From: Heteroruminococcus sp964370005
GTDB lineage: Bacteria > Bacillota > Clostridia > Oscillospirales > Ruminococcaceae
Direction: 5' to 3'
DNA length: 64,000 nucleotides
NCBI GenBank assembly: GCA_964370005.1
Contig: CAYJGR010000001.1
Span: 27,342 to 91,341 of the forward strand
Below the pieces are notes generated by a model. The model was not told the DNA's origin. It made no database searches and saw only the letters and a list, made by a program, of their open reading frames with translations. The position numbers and the translations under genes were made by a program. Position 1 is the stretch's first letter. Each line of letters begins with the position of its first letter. Positions 17,156 to 24,465 of the stretch are shown here, one piece after another.

Positions 17156-18373
17156 TTATAGGTTATCGAGTGCCGAATACATATCGGCCATGGGCAGGAT
17201 TACCGACAGTACAATTGTACCGATTATTATAGCTAAGAATATAATGAGCACAGGTTCGAGTGCGGCCATAACGGTGGCGGTGGTGTTCTCGACTTCCTCG
17301 TCATAGTAATCGGCCAATGTTGAGAGCATGTTATCAAGATCGCCCGCCTCTTCACCGATACGAACCATATGACACACTAAAGGTGGGAATATCCCCGCCC
17401 GCCTAAAGGGCTCTGAAAGTGGCATACCCATGAGCACATCATCCCTTGCAGTGAGCAGGGCATCACGAAATTTGACATTTTCCATCATACGGGCGACAAT
17501 TTCGAGGGCATCGGGCAGTTGTATGCCGGCGGCCAAAAGTGTTGACAAGGTACGACTGATACGAGCCGAGGCGGTTTTGGTGGTAAGCTTACCAAACAGC
17601 GGTATTTTCAGCTGAATCCCACTAAAAAGCTCCCTACCTGTGGGTGTACGTGCAAACTGCACCCCGGCGAACACTAAAGCGGCCACACCGCCCATCACCG
17701 CCCACCAATAGTCCTCCATAAAGCGACCGGCAGTAATAACCCCCCTTGTAAGTGCGGGAAGTTGTACGCCCATATCATTAAAGACTTCCTCAAAGCTGGG
17801 TATAACAAATGCAAGCATTGCCACCACAACCACAAAGGCAATTACAATAACTATAATGGGGTAAATGGAGGCACGTGTGACCATGGCCCGAAGTTTGGCA
17901 TCCTTTTCAAACTGCGTACCCATGCGGGAGAAAGAGGTCTCTAAACTACCCGATTCCTCACCCGCCGCCACCATTGTGGACAGTAGACTTGGGAATATTT
18001 TGGGATGTTCTCTCATGGAGTCGGTAAAGGAGTTACCGGCCTGAATAGAGGCACGACAATCGGCGATAGCTTTTGAAAGGTTTTGTTTTTCGGTCTGTTC
18101 GGCCAACATCTCAAGCGCCGACACAATGGGCACACCCGCCGCCGATATGCTGACAAACTGTCGGCAAAATACCGCCAAATCTCTCGGCTTGGGTTTGCCC
18201 TCAAACAGTGTCACATTAAGGCTGCGGTTCATGACATTTGTCTCGGATATATCTATGGGGAATAGCCCCTCGCCTTTTAGCGTAGAGGTGGCCGCATGGA
18301 TATCGTTGGCTTCCAATATGCCTTTTGTCTGTCTGCCGTCACGGTCAACAGCAATGTAGGAAAAGTTGGGCAA
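17156..18373 (-). CDS. pilC: Type IV pilus platform protein PilC (GspF family)
   Basis: An inner-membrane platform that couples the PilB/PilT motors to pilus growth. About 405 residues with two GspF domains in tandem, each with the typical FCRQFVSISAAGVPIVSALE / RISRTLSTLLAAGIQLPDALE start, GEESGSLETSF and GEEAGDLDNML motifs, and membrane helices at about 170-195, 220-245 and 375-400. The longest frame begins with GTG 18382, only one base after AAGGA; TTG 18373 has a better 10-base spacing and is used, but the start stays uncertain. 79 bases separate its stop from pilA. Confidence 0.93.
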   Translation of the reverse strand: MPNFSYIAVDRDGRQTKGILEANDIHAATSTLKGEGLFPIDISETNVMNRSLNVTLFEGKPKPRDLAVFCRQFVSISAAGVPIVSALEMLAEQTEKQNLSKAIADCRASIQAGNSFTDSMREHPKIFPSLLSTMVAAGEESGSLETSFSRMGTQFEKDAKLRAMVTRASIYPIIVIVIAFVVVVAMLAFVIPSFEEVFNDMGVQLPALTRGVITAGRFMEDYWWAVMGGVAALVFAGVQFARTPTGRELFSGIQLKIPLFGKLTTKTASARISRTLSTLLAAGIQLPDALEIVARMMENVKFRDALLTARDDVLMGMPLSEPFRRAGIFPPLVCHMVRIGEEAGDLDNMLSTLADYYDEEVENTTATVMAALEPVLIIFLAIIIGTIVLSVILPMADMYSALDNL

Positions 18374-18457
18374 TAGGGTCACATCCTTTTAGAAGATAGA
18401 TAAGGGCGTTTGATGATAGAGGATAGAGAAGGGCAAGGGCAAAGACCCCGTAGGGGC

Positions 18458-18586
18458 GGTCACGGCAAGCCGTGACCCTACATCTGGGTTTCGGGTTATT
18501 GTAGGGACATGGCTCGCCATGTCCGAGGCGTTGGCGACGGCGGTTGTTGCGTTTCGGGCGGCCGATGACCGCCCCTACAACGATGT
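18458..18586. repeat. Hairpin-rich intergenic repeat between pilT and pilC
   Basis: Two perfect 9-bp hairpins, GGTCACGGC/GCCGTGACC (18458-18477) and GGACATGGC/GCCATGTCC (18505-18524), each sit next to a GTAGGG element, and GACCGCCCCTACA follows near 18567. Dispersed elements built on TGTAGGG with variable hairpins are common in Clostridia genomes. It fills most of the 213-base space. Confidence 0.7.
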
Positions 18587-19642
18587 TTACATTATGCGTT
18601 TTGACAGTGCTACACGGTCTTGGGCGAACAGTAGGGCGGTTTCGCCTGTTATTTGACCGGTTTGGTAGAGTTGGAACAATGAGTCGTCCATAGTAGTCAT
18701 GCCCAATTTTGCATTTGTTAGCATAACAGAGGGAATTTGATAGGTTTTGCCCTCGCGGATGTTGTTGCGCACGGCGTTGTTGCCCAGCATGACCTCAAAA
18801 GCGGCCACACGTCCCTGACCGTCGGCGGTGGGCATAAGTTGTTGCGACACCACACATTCGAGCACGTCGGCCAGCTGTATACGAATTTGTTGTTGCTGAT
18901 GTGGGGGGAATACGTCGATTACACGGTCGATTGTGTTGGCCGCACCTACGGTATGCAAGGTCGAGAACACAAGGTGTCCTGTCTCGGCGGCGGTCACGGC
19001 TATCGAGATGGTTTCAAGGTCACGCATCTCGCCTACGAGTATTACATCGGGGTCTTGACGCAAAGCGGCACGCAAAGCATTTGGAAAGCTGTGTGTATCA
19101 CTTCCCACCTCACGCTGATTTACCACAGATTTTTTATGGGTGTGTACATATTCTATGGGGTCTTCAAGCGTGATTATATGCTTATTATACCTCCCATTTA
19201 TCTCATTTATGAGGCTTGCCAAAGTTGTTGATTTACCGCTACCTGTCGCACCTGTTACCAGTACAAGTCCACGTTTTTTGTCGCACAAATCGACAACAGG
19301 CTGTGGCAGGTGCAAATCTTCGGGGTGAGGTATGGTTGCATTGAGCACACGGGCGGCAATCGCATAGCTGTTTTTTTGCGAGAAAACATTTATACGAAAA
19401 CGTCCAAGACCCTCGACCGAATGGGCAAAGTCCACTTCGCCTTTGTCTTGGAGTACCATCATAAGGTCATTACTCGCAATGCCTTTGACCACTTCGAGGA
19501 TATCGGTGGCGCTCAGCGGTGTACCCGATAGGGGCACTAAGTTGCCATGGACACGCCCTATGGGGGGAAGATTTGCCGTGATGTGCAAATCCGATGCCTC
19601 ATTTTGTACGGCGAGAGAGATTAGCTCTGTGAAGTTGGGCAT
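18587..19642 (-). CDS. pilT: Type IV pilus retraction ATPase PilT
   Basis: A hexameric cytoplasmic ATPase that powers pilus retraction. 351 residues from ATG 19642, which has AAAAAGGTGG upstream; a longer frame to 19729 is ignored because its extension lies in repeat sequence. Motifs: the PilT N-terminal SDLHITANLPPIGRV, Walker A GATGSGKST, Asp box ITLEDPIEY, Walker B DVILVGEMRD, His box HLVFSTLHT and the PilT-type C-terminus. The lack of the long MshEN region and of the tetracysteine site separates it from PilB. Confidence 0.95.
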   Translation of the reverse strand: MPNFTELISLAVQNEASDLHITANLPPIGRVHGNLVPLSGTPLSATDILEVVKGIASNDLMMVLQDKGEVDFAHSVEGLGRFRINVFSQKNSYAIAARVLNATIPHPEDLHLPQPVVDLCDKKRGLVLVTGATGSGKSTTLASLINEINGRYNKHIITLEDPIEYVHTHKKSVVNQREVGSDTHSFPNALRAALRQDPDVILVGEMRDLETISIAVTAAETGHLVFSTLHTVGAANTIDRVIDVFPPHQQQQIRIQLADVLECVVSQQLMPTADGQGRVAAFEVMLGNNAVRNNIREGKTYQIPSVMLTNAKLGMTTMDDSLFQLYQTGQITGETALLFAQDRVALSKRIM

Positions 19643-19673
19643 GAGAAACACCACCTTTTTGAGGTTTGGTATA

Positions 19674-19799
19674 AAATTTATATTTTGCTGTGCCCGTAGG
19701 GCGACATATAAATGAGAGCACATCGGCATGGGTTTTTTATTTAGATGCGCCTGCTATCGCAGATGTGCGAATAAATAATCCTGCGGATTATTTATGTCG
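19674..19799 (+). repeat. Hairpin element R1, copy B (upstream of pilT)
   Basis: From TTTATATTTTGC through GCCCGTAGGGC, TTTAGATGCGCCTGC, GCAGATGTGCGAATAAATAATCC and GGATTATTTAT. It is the same series of blocks, in the same order, as in the malQ leader near 45930-46071, with base differences and one arm missing. It lies just upstream of pilT, in opposite orientation to it. Confidence 0.75.
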
Positions 19800-19841
19800 T
19801 TATCCTTATAGTATATCGGCAGAAATTCGAAAAAGGTTAGC

Positions 19842-20090
19842 TGTAGGGCGTGGGACGGGACGTCGAGGACGCCGTCCCCTACAGGGGTTTTGCGATTTTT
19901 GACCCCGCCTCGATTTTTTTGGGTAGGGGGTGGGGCTTTGTGGGGGCGTACCTGTGCCCGTGTTTTTGGGCGGGCTTTAGGTACGTTCACGCAAAGCCCT
20001 GCCCCATACACGGAAAAGCGAGGGGGAAGCATTACCTACCGCCACAATGCCCTTAATTCCTAATTCCTCATTCCTAATTACTAATTGCTC
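19842..20090 (-). repeat. Intergenic repeat R2, copy 2, with an adjacent TGTAGGG hairpin
   Basis: The pilT-pilB space 19643-20248 holds no gene. A hairpin GGGACGGGACGTC...GACGCCGTCCC (about 19853-19881) is flanked by CTGTAGGG/CCCTACAG. From about 19912 to 20090 the sequence is the reverse complement of the 16137-16331 repeat: GGGGGCGTAC, GCCCGTGTTTTTGGGCGGGC, GTACGTTCACGCAAAGCC, ACACGGAAAAGCGAG and the TTAATTCCTAATTCC tract. Confidence 0.7.
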
Positions 20091-20129
20091 TTATCAGTCA
20101 TCCATCGAAACTTTTATCATTTCTTCAAT

Positions 20130-20229
20130 NNNNNNNNNNNNNNNNNNNNNNNNNNNNNNNNNNNNNNNNNNNNNNNNNNNNNNNNNNNNNNNNNNNNNNN
20201 NNNNNNNNNNNNNNNNNNNNNNNNNNNNN
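20130..20229. other. Assembly gap, 100 N
   Basis: Exactly 100 N flanked by identical 55-base copies at 20075-20129 and 20230-20284. Both copies include the last codons of pilB, so the left copy is almost certainly an assembly duplicate. Confidence 0.95.
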
Positions 20230-20248
20230 TAATTACTAATTGCTCTTA

Positions 20249-21955
20249 TCAGTCATCCATCGAAACTTTTATCATTTCTTCAATAGTCGTGATACCTTGG
20301 ACTACACAATCGGCCGCACTGGCACGCAGTGTGCGCATACCGCCTTTTATGGCCTCTTCTTTTATATCCTCGGTCGAGGCACGGCTTGTTATAAGGGAAC
20401 GAAGTTCGGGGGTGATCTCCATGATTTCATACACACCTATGCGGTCGTAGTAACCCACGTTGCCACACTTGGGGCAACCCTCTGCATCGTAAAGGGTGAG
20501 GTCTTCGTGCTGTGATACACCAAGCAGTCTTTTTTCGACGTCGGTGGCTTGTCTTGGGCGACGACAATGGGGACACAAACGACGCACAAGACGTTGTGCC
20601 ACAATGCCAACCATGGAATCGGCCAACAGGTAGGACTCAACACCCATTTCCAAAAGGCGGGTAACTGTGGCGGCCGAGCTGTTTGTATGCAAGGTACTAA
20701 CCACAAGGTGGCCTGTGATAGAGGCCTGCACGGCAATGTTTGCGGTCTCTTCGTCACGAATCTCGCCCACCATGATGGTGTCGGGATCTTGACGCAGAAT
20801 GGAGCGCAGTGCATTTGCAAATGTGAGGTCGGCCTTGGGGTTAACCTGCACCTGATTTATGCCGGGGATGTTGGCCTCGACGGGGTCTTCAACCGTGATG
20901 ATGTTGACATCCTCGGTATTCAGTGCGCTGAGGGCGGAGTATAGGGTGGTGGATTTACCACTACCCGTAGGACCTGTAACAAGTATCATACCGTTGGGGT
21001 TGGAGAGGATGTGGTCGAATTTTTGCAGTTCCCACTCCTGCATACCAAGTTCGCTTTTGGTACGGAACAACCCAACAACCGACTGAAGACGCATAACGAC
21101 CTTTTCGCCAAAGCTTGTGGGCAGTACCGCCACACGGATGTCGTACTCTGCACGGTCAACCACGGTGGACATACGTCCGTCCTGGGGTTTACGCTTTTCG
21201 GATATATCCATGCCGGCCAAAATCTTAACACGGGTCACAAGCGCGGGCAGTAAACTTATATCGTAGCTCATGCGGTCGCTGAGTACACCGTCTATACGGT
21301 AGCGGATGCGCACACGCTTTTCAAGGGCGTCAAAGTGGATATCACTGGCACGCTGACGCACACCCTGCTCTATAATGGAACGAACAAGCTGTACGATGGG
21401 TGCGCTTTCGAGGTCGGCTTGGTCGGCCACTTCTTCCTCATCGAGCTGTTCACGCAGTTCTTCACGCTGACGGGCGTATTCCTCAGCGGCCAGCATGGCC
21501 TCACTACGACCAAAAAAGCTATCAAGCACGCTGTTTATCTCACCTATGGTGGCGATGCGTGGCTCTACAAGGCAGTTTGTTATGATAGATATATCATCTT
21601 GGGCGGTCATGTCGAGAGGATTGGACATAGCAAGCACAAGCACATTGGGGCTCACCTCACTGTAGCCCAGAGGGAGCACGTTATGGCGACGCAGTACCGA
21701 ACCGGGGATAAGGCCTATGATTTCTTGATCGATGCTGACGCCACGCAAATCCACACGTGGGATTTCGAGCTGTACCTGTAGCACGTCGGCTATGTCGCTA
21801 TCTGTAACCATGCCAAGCTCAATAAGGCAATCGCCCAACCAACGCTTGACCTTTCTTTGCCAATCGAGAGCTTCTTGCAACTGTGCTTCGGTTATGATAC
21901 CTCGCAAAACGAGCAAGTCACCCAAGCGATATTTTTTCGGAGTTTCTAAAACCAT
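20249..21955 (-). CDS. pilB: Type IV pilus extension ATPase PilB with MshEN domain
   Basis: 568 residues from ATG 21955, which has AAAGGG at proper spacing; the longer frame to 22060 runs through a GC hairpin and is rejected. Residues 10-33 and 39-62 are two 24-residue MshEN motifs (RLGDLLV...Q and WLGDCLI...Q) separated by exactly five residues, the arrangement known to bind c-di-GMP in MshE/PilB ATPases; the first Arg of motif 2 is Trp. The ATPase part has Walker A GPTGSGKST, Asp box IITVEDPVE, Walker B DTIMVGEIRD, His box HLVVSTLHTN and a zinc tetracysteine CPHC/CPKC. It is the first gene of the pilus locus, behind its own promoter and structured leader. Confidence 0.95.
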   Translation of the reverse strand: MVLETPKKYRLGDLLVLRGIITEAQLQEALDWQRKVKRWLGDCLIELGMVTDSDIADVLQVQLEIPRVDLRGVSIDQEIIGLIPGSVLRRHNVLPLGYSEVSPNVLVLAMSNPLDMTAQDDISIITNCLVEPRIATIGEINSVLDSFFGRSEAMLAAEEYARQREELREQLDEEEVADQADLESAPIVQLVRSIIEQGVRQRASDIHFDALEKRVRIRYRIDGVLSDRMSYDISLLPALVTRVKILAGMDISEKRKPQDGRMSTVVDRAEYDIRVAVLPTSFGEKVVMRLQSVVGLFRTKSELGMQEWELQKFDHILSNPNGMILVTGPTGSGKSTTLYSALSALNTEDVNIITVEDPVEANIPGINQVQVNPKADLTFANALRSILRQDPDTIMVGEIRDEETANIAVQASITGHLVVSTLHTNSSAATVTRLLEMGVESYLLADSMVGIVAQRLVRRLCPHCRRPRQATDVEKRLLGVSQHEDLTLYDAEGCPKCGNVGYYDRIGVYEIMEITPELRSLITSRASTEDIKEEAIKGGMRTLRASAADCVVQGITTIEEMIKVSMDD

Positions 21956-22014
21956 TGCAATCACCCTTTCTATTTGTATAGTAGTGATGTCGTCAAAAAA
22001 CTTTGGTGTCATAC

Positions 22015-22046
22015 CCCTCCCCCAAAACATTTTGCGGGGGGGATTT
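22015..22046 (-). promoter_or_regulatory. GC-rich hairpin in the pilB leader
   Basis: On the minus strand CCCCCCGCAAAA pairs with TTTTGGGGG, about 60-90 bases before the pilB start. The sequence after it (GTATGACACC) is not U-rich, so it is not a standard terminator. It is the downstream partner of the 22066-22133 fold. Confidence 0.6.
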
Positions 22047-22065
22047 TTGCTCACGCGCATATAAA

Positions 22066-22133
22066 CTACTCAGCAGTGCCAAATGCTCACACCGAGCACA
22101 ACACCTGAGTAGCGGCATTTGTTCTCCTGCCGC
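22066..22133 (-). ncRNA. Structured 5' leader RNA of the pilB transcript (candidate riboswitch or cis element)
   Basis: Read on the minus strand: GCGGCA (22133-22128) pairs with TGCCGC (22117-22112) around a 10-base loop. CTACTCAG (22112-22105) then pairs perfectly with CTGAGTAG (22073-22066), enclosing a third stem TGCTC/GAGCA (22098-22084). The fold begins within about ten bases of the predicted transcription start. It does not match the c-di-GMP-I or c-di-GMP-II riboswitch cores as I know them. Confidence 0.55.
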
Positions 22134-22140
22134 TTAATGT

Positions 22141-22169
22141 ATTGTATAGAAAATAAGGTCACATTTCAA
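22141..22169 (-). promoter_or_regulatory. Promoter of the pilB-led operon
   Basis: On the minus strand TTGAAA (22169-22164) and TACAAT (22146-22141) are separated by 17 bases. The predicted start is near 22135, immediately before the structured leader. The remaining 22170-22500 is AT-rich with no gene seen. Confidence 0.7.
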
Positions 22170-22505
22170 GGGCAAAATCAAGCCAACAAGTTTACCGATT
22201 TTGTTCCACTAAAAACGGCAAAAACAAACTTTTTTGTAGCCAAAAACAATATGTATTTTTTTATATTGTATCATTTGTTTGTATGCATTGCAAGAAGTTT
22301 TGATAGTAAAACTGTTCGTTTTGGCACAAAATTCTAAGATTATTGCTATTTTTTTCCATTAAAATAAGTGTTGCCACAAAACCACATTTAGTTCCCCCCT
22401 CCCCCATTATATTTTTGAAAAATTTATTTCGAAATCCATTTTTGTAGACTTTTAGCTTAAATATACTATTTGTATTGCATGGGAGGCAAATTTCGGCAGT
22501 CGGGA

Positions 22506-22533
22506 TTGATTTTCGCTTTTTGGGTGATATAAT
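22506..22533 (+). promoter_or_regulatory. Promoter of metG
   Basis: TTGATT (22506-22511) and TATAAT (22528-22533) with a 16-base spacer, about 90 bases before the metG ATG. No T-box or SAM riboswitch core was seen in the short leader. Confidence 0.65.
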
Positions 22534-22621
22534 AAACGGTGTATGCATTGCCCACTTTAAGGGCGCAATATCCCTGACCTCGCCTTTCATTCGGGCGACG
22601 GCAGGCACAGGAGGCAAAGTT

Positions 22622-24433
22622 ATGTCAAATAAAAAACCCTATTACATCACCACCCCCATCTATTACCCATCGGATAAGCTCCACATCGGCCACAGTTACT
22701 GCACCGTGGCCACCGATGCCATGGCACGCTACAAACGTATGCAGGGCTATGACGTGATGTTTTTGACCGGCACCGATGAACACGGCCAAAAAATCGAGGA
22801 GAAAGCAAAAGAAGCCGGAGTTTCCCCCAAGGCCTATGTCGATAATGTCGTGGACGGCATAAAAGAGTTGTGGAAACTCATGGATATTTCATATGACCGC
22901 TATATCCGCACCACCGACGATTATCATATAAGCTCGGTACAGAAAATATTCAAAGATTTATATGACCGTGGGGCAATATATAAAGGTACCTACAAGGGAA
23001 AATATTGCACCCCCTGCGAGTCGTTTTGGACAGATAGCCAACTGACCGACGGCAAATGCCCCGACTGTGGCCGTGATGTCACCGACGCCGAGGAGGAGGC
23101 CTATTTCTTCAAGCTATCCGAATACGGCGATCGTCTCATGAAGTTTTATGAGGATAACCCCCGCTTTTTAGAGCCCAAATCTCGCCTGAACGAGATGGTA
23201 AACAACTTCATNNNNNNNNNNNNNNNNNNNNNNNNNNNNNNNNNNNNNNNNNNNNNNNNNNNNNNNNNNNNNNNNNNNNNNNNNNNNNNNNNNNNNNNNN
23301 NNNNNNNNNNNCTCGACCTGCCCACCCCCAAAAGAGTATACGGCCACGGTTGGCTACTGCTCGAGGGCGGCAAGATGAGTAAATCAAAAGGCAATGTGGT
23401 TGACCCCGTGGTGCTGTGTGAGCGTTACGGCGTCGATGCCCTGCGCTATTTCCTCCTTCGTGAGTTCCCCTTTGGTTCGGATGGTGTATTCTCCAACGAG
23501 GCACTTATCACCCGCATAAATGCCGACTTGGCCAACGATTTGGGCAACCTTGTCAGCCGTACCACCGCCATGACCGAGAAATATTTTAGCGGCAAACTTC
23601 CCACAGAGCGCAAAGCCGAGGATATAGACAACGAGCTTATCTCCATGACCGATGGACTGCGCGCGCTATACGAGGGACACATGGAGGAATTCGCCTTCCA
23701 GTCAGCACTCTCAGAGATCATGAGGGTGGTCAGCCGTGCCAACAAATATATAGACGAAACCGCACCTTGGGTACTGGGCAAAGACCCCGCCCAAAGCCCC
23801 CGCCTTGCCACGGTGCTTTATAACCTTTTGGAGGCCATACGTGTGGCAGGTATCTTGATGTTACCATTTATGCCGAGCAGTGCCGATAGCATTCGCCTGC
23901 AAATAGGCGCTACCCCCGATATATATAGCTACGAAAGCGCTGTATTCGGCAAACTTCCCGCCGATGTCACGGTGAGCAAGGGCGACACCCTTTTCCCCCG
24001 CATCGACCTTAAAAAGGAGCTGGCCGAGCTTGAAGCCGCCACCCCTACAAAGCCCGAGGAAAAGCCCGCACCTAAAAAAGAAGCCCCAAAAGCCGAGGGT
24101 GTAGCCACCATAATCGGTATTGAGGATTTTGCAAAGGTGGAACTGCGTGTGGCACAGATTACAAGCTGTGAACCTGTGCCCAAGGCAGATAAGCTACTTT
24201 GCCTACAGCTTGACGATGGCATGGGCGGTCGTCAGGTGGTGTCGGGTATCCACACATGGTATAAGCCCGCCGACCTTGTGGGCAAAAAAATAATAGTTGT
24301 AGCCAACCTAAAACCGGCAAAACTGCGTGGTGTTGAAAGCCAAGGTATGATTTTGGCCGCCGATGCCGGCGAAAATGATGTCAAGGTGATATTTGTAGAT
24401 GACAGCGTACCGGTCGGTTCCAAGGTGAGATAA
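22622..24433 (+). CDS. metG: Methionyl-tRNA synthetase with C-terminal tRNA-binding domain (interrupted by an N gap)
   Basis: Charges tRNA-Met. Start ATG 22622 follows AGGAGG; the frame is open back to 22475 but that part is non-coding leader. Visible: class I HIGH-type PSDKLHIGHSY, four zinc-binding cysteines CTPC/CPDC, KMSKS motif GKMSKSKGNVVDP, anticodon-binding helices, a charged linker rich in K, P and E, and a C-terminal EMAP-like tRNA-binding domain (IEDFAKVELRVAQI ... KLRGVESQGMILAA). The gap at 23212-23311 removes the part between EMVNNF and the LDLPTPKRVYGHGW segment. Related enzymes have roughly 80-85 residues there, so the true gap is nearer 250 bases than the 100 N shown. Confidence 0.95.
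   Translation: MSNKKPYYITTPIYYPSDKLHIGHSYCTVATDAMARYKRMQGYDVMFLTGTDEHGQKIEEKAKEAGVSPKAYVDNVVDGIKELWKLMDISYDRYIRTTDDYHISSVQKIFKDLYDRGAIYKGTYKGKYCTPCESFWTDSQLTDGKCPDCGRDVTDAEEEAYFFKLSEYGDRLMKFYEDNPRFLEPKSRLNEMVNNFXXXXXXXXXXXXXXXXXXXXXXXXXXXXXXXXXXLDLPTPKRVYGHGWLLLEGGKMSKSKGNVVDPVVLCERYGVDALRYFLLREFPFGSDGVFSNEALITRINADLANDLGNLVSRTTAMTEKYFSGKLPTERKAEDIDNELISMTDGLRALYEGHMEEFAFQSALSEIMRVVSRANKYIDETAPWVLGKDPAQSPRLATVLYNLLEAIRVAGILMLPFMPSSADSIRLQIGATPDIYSYESAVFGKLPADVTVSKGDTLFPRIDLKKELAELEAATPTKPEEKPAPKKEAPKAEGVATIIGIEDFAKVELRVAQITSCEPVPKADKLLCLQLDDGMGGRQVVSGIHTWYKPADLVGKKIIVVANLKPAKLRGVESQGMILAADAGENDVKVIFVDDSVPVGSKVR
23212..23311. other. Assembly gap inside metG, 100 N
   Basis: Nominal 100-base gap. 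Unlike the two others of this length it has no duplicated flanks, so it hides real missing sequence from the catalytic domain. Confidence 0.95.
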
Positions 24434-24465
24434 AAAACATATTAGAGACATGAAGGGAGTTAAAA

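Noticed and set aside
19643..19729. 29-residue N-terminal extension of PilT
   Set aside because: It lies partly in the R1 repeat element and lacks an RBS; PilT proteins start near PNFTELISLA.
6390..22060. Type II secretion system instead of type IV pilus
   Set aside because: A PilT retraction ATPase, PilM/N/O-type proteins and a canonical major pilin favour a pilus; no GspD-type secretin would be expected in a Gram-positive.
22066..22133. pilB leader as a known c-di-GMP-I or c-di-GMP-II riboswitch
   Set aside because: The conserved core sequences of both classes, as I know them, are absent; kept as an unassigned structured RNA.
22475..22621. 49-residue N-terminal extension of MetRS
   Set aside because: It overlaps the -35 and -10 boxes, and AGGAGG is spaced for ATG 22622.
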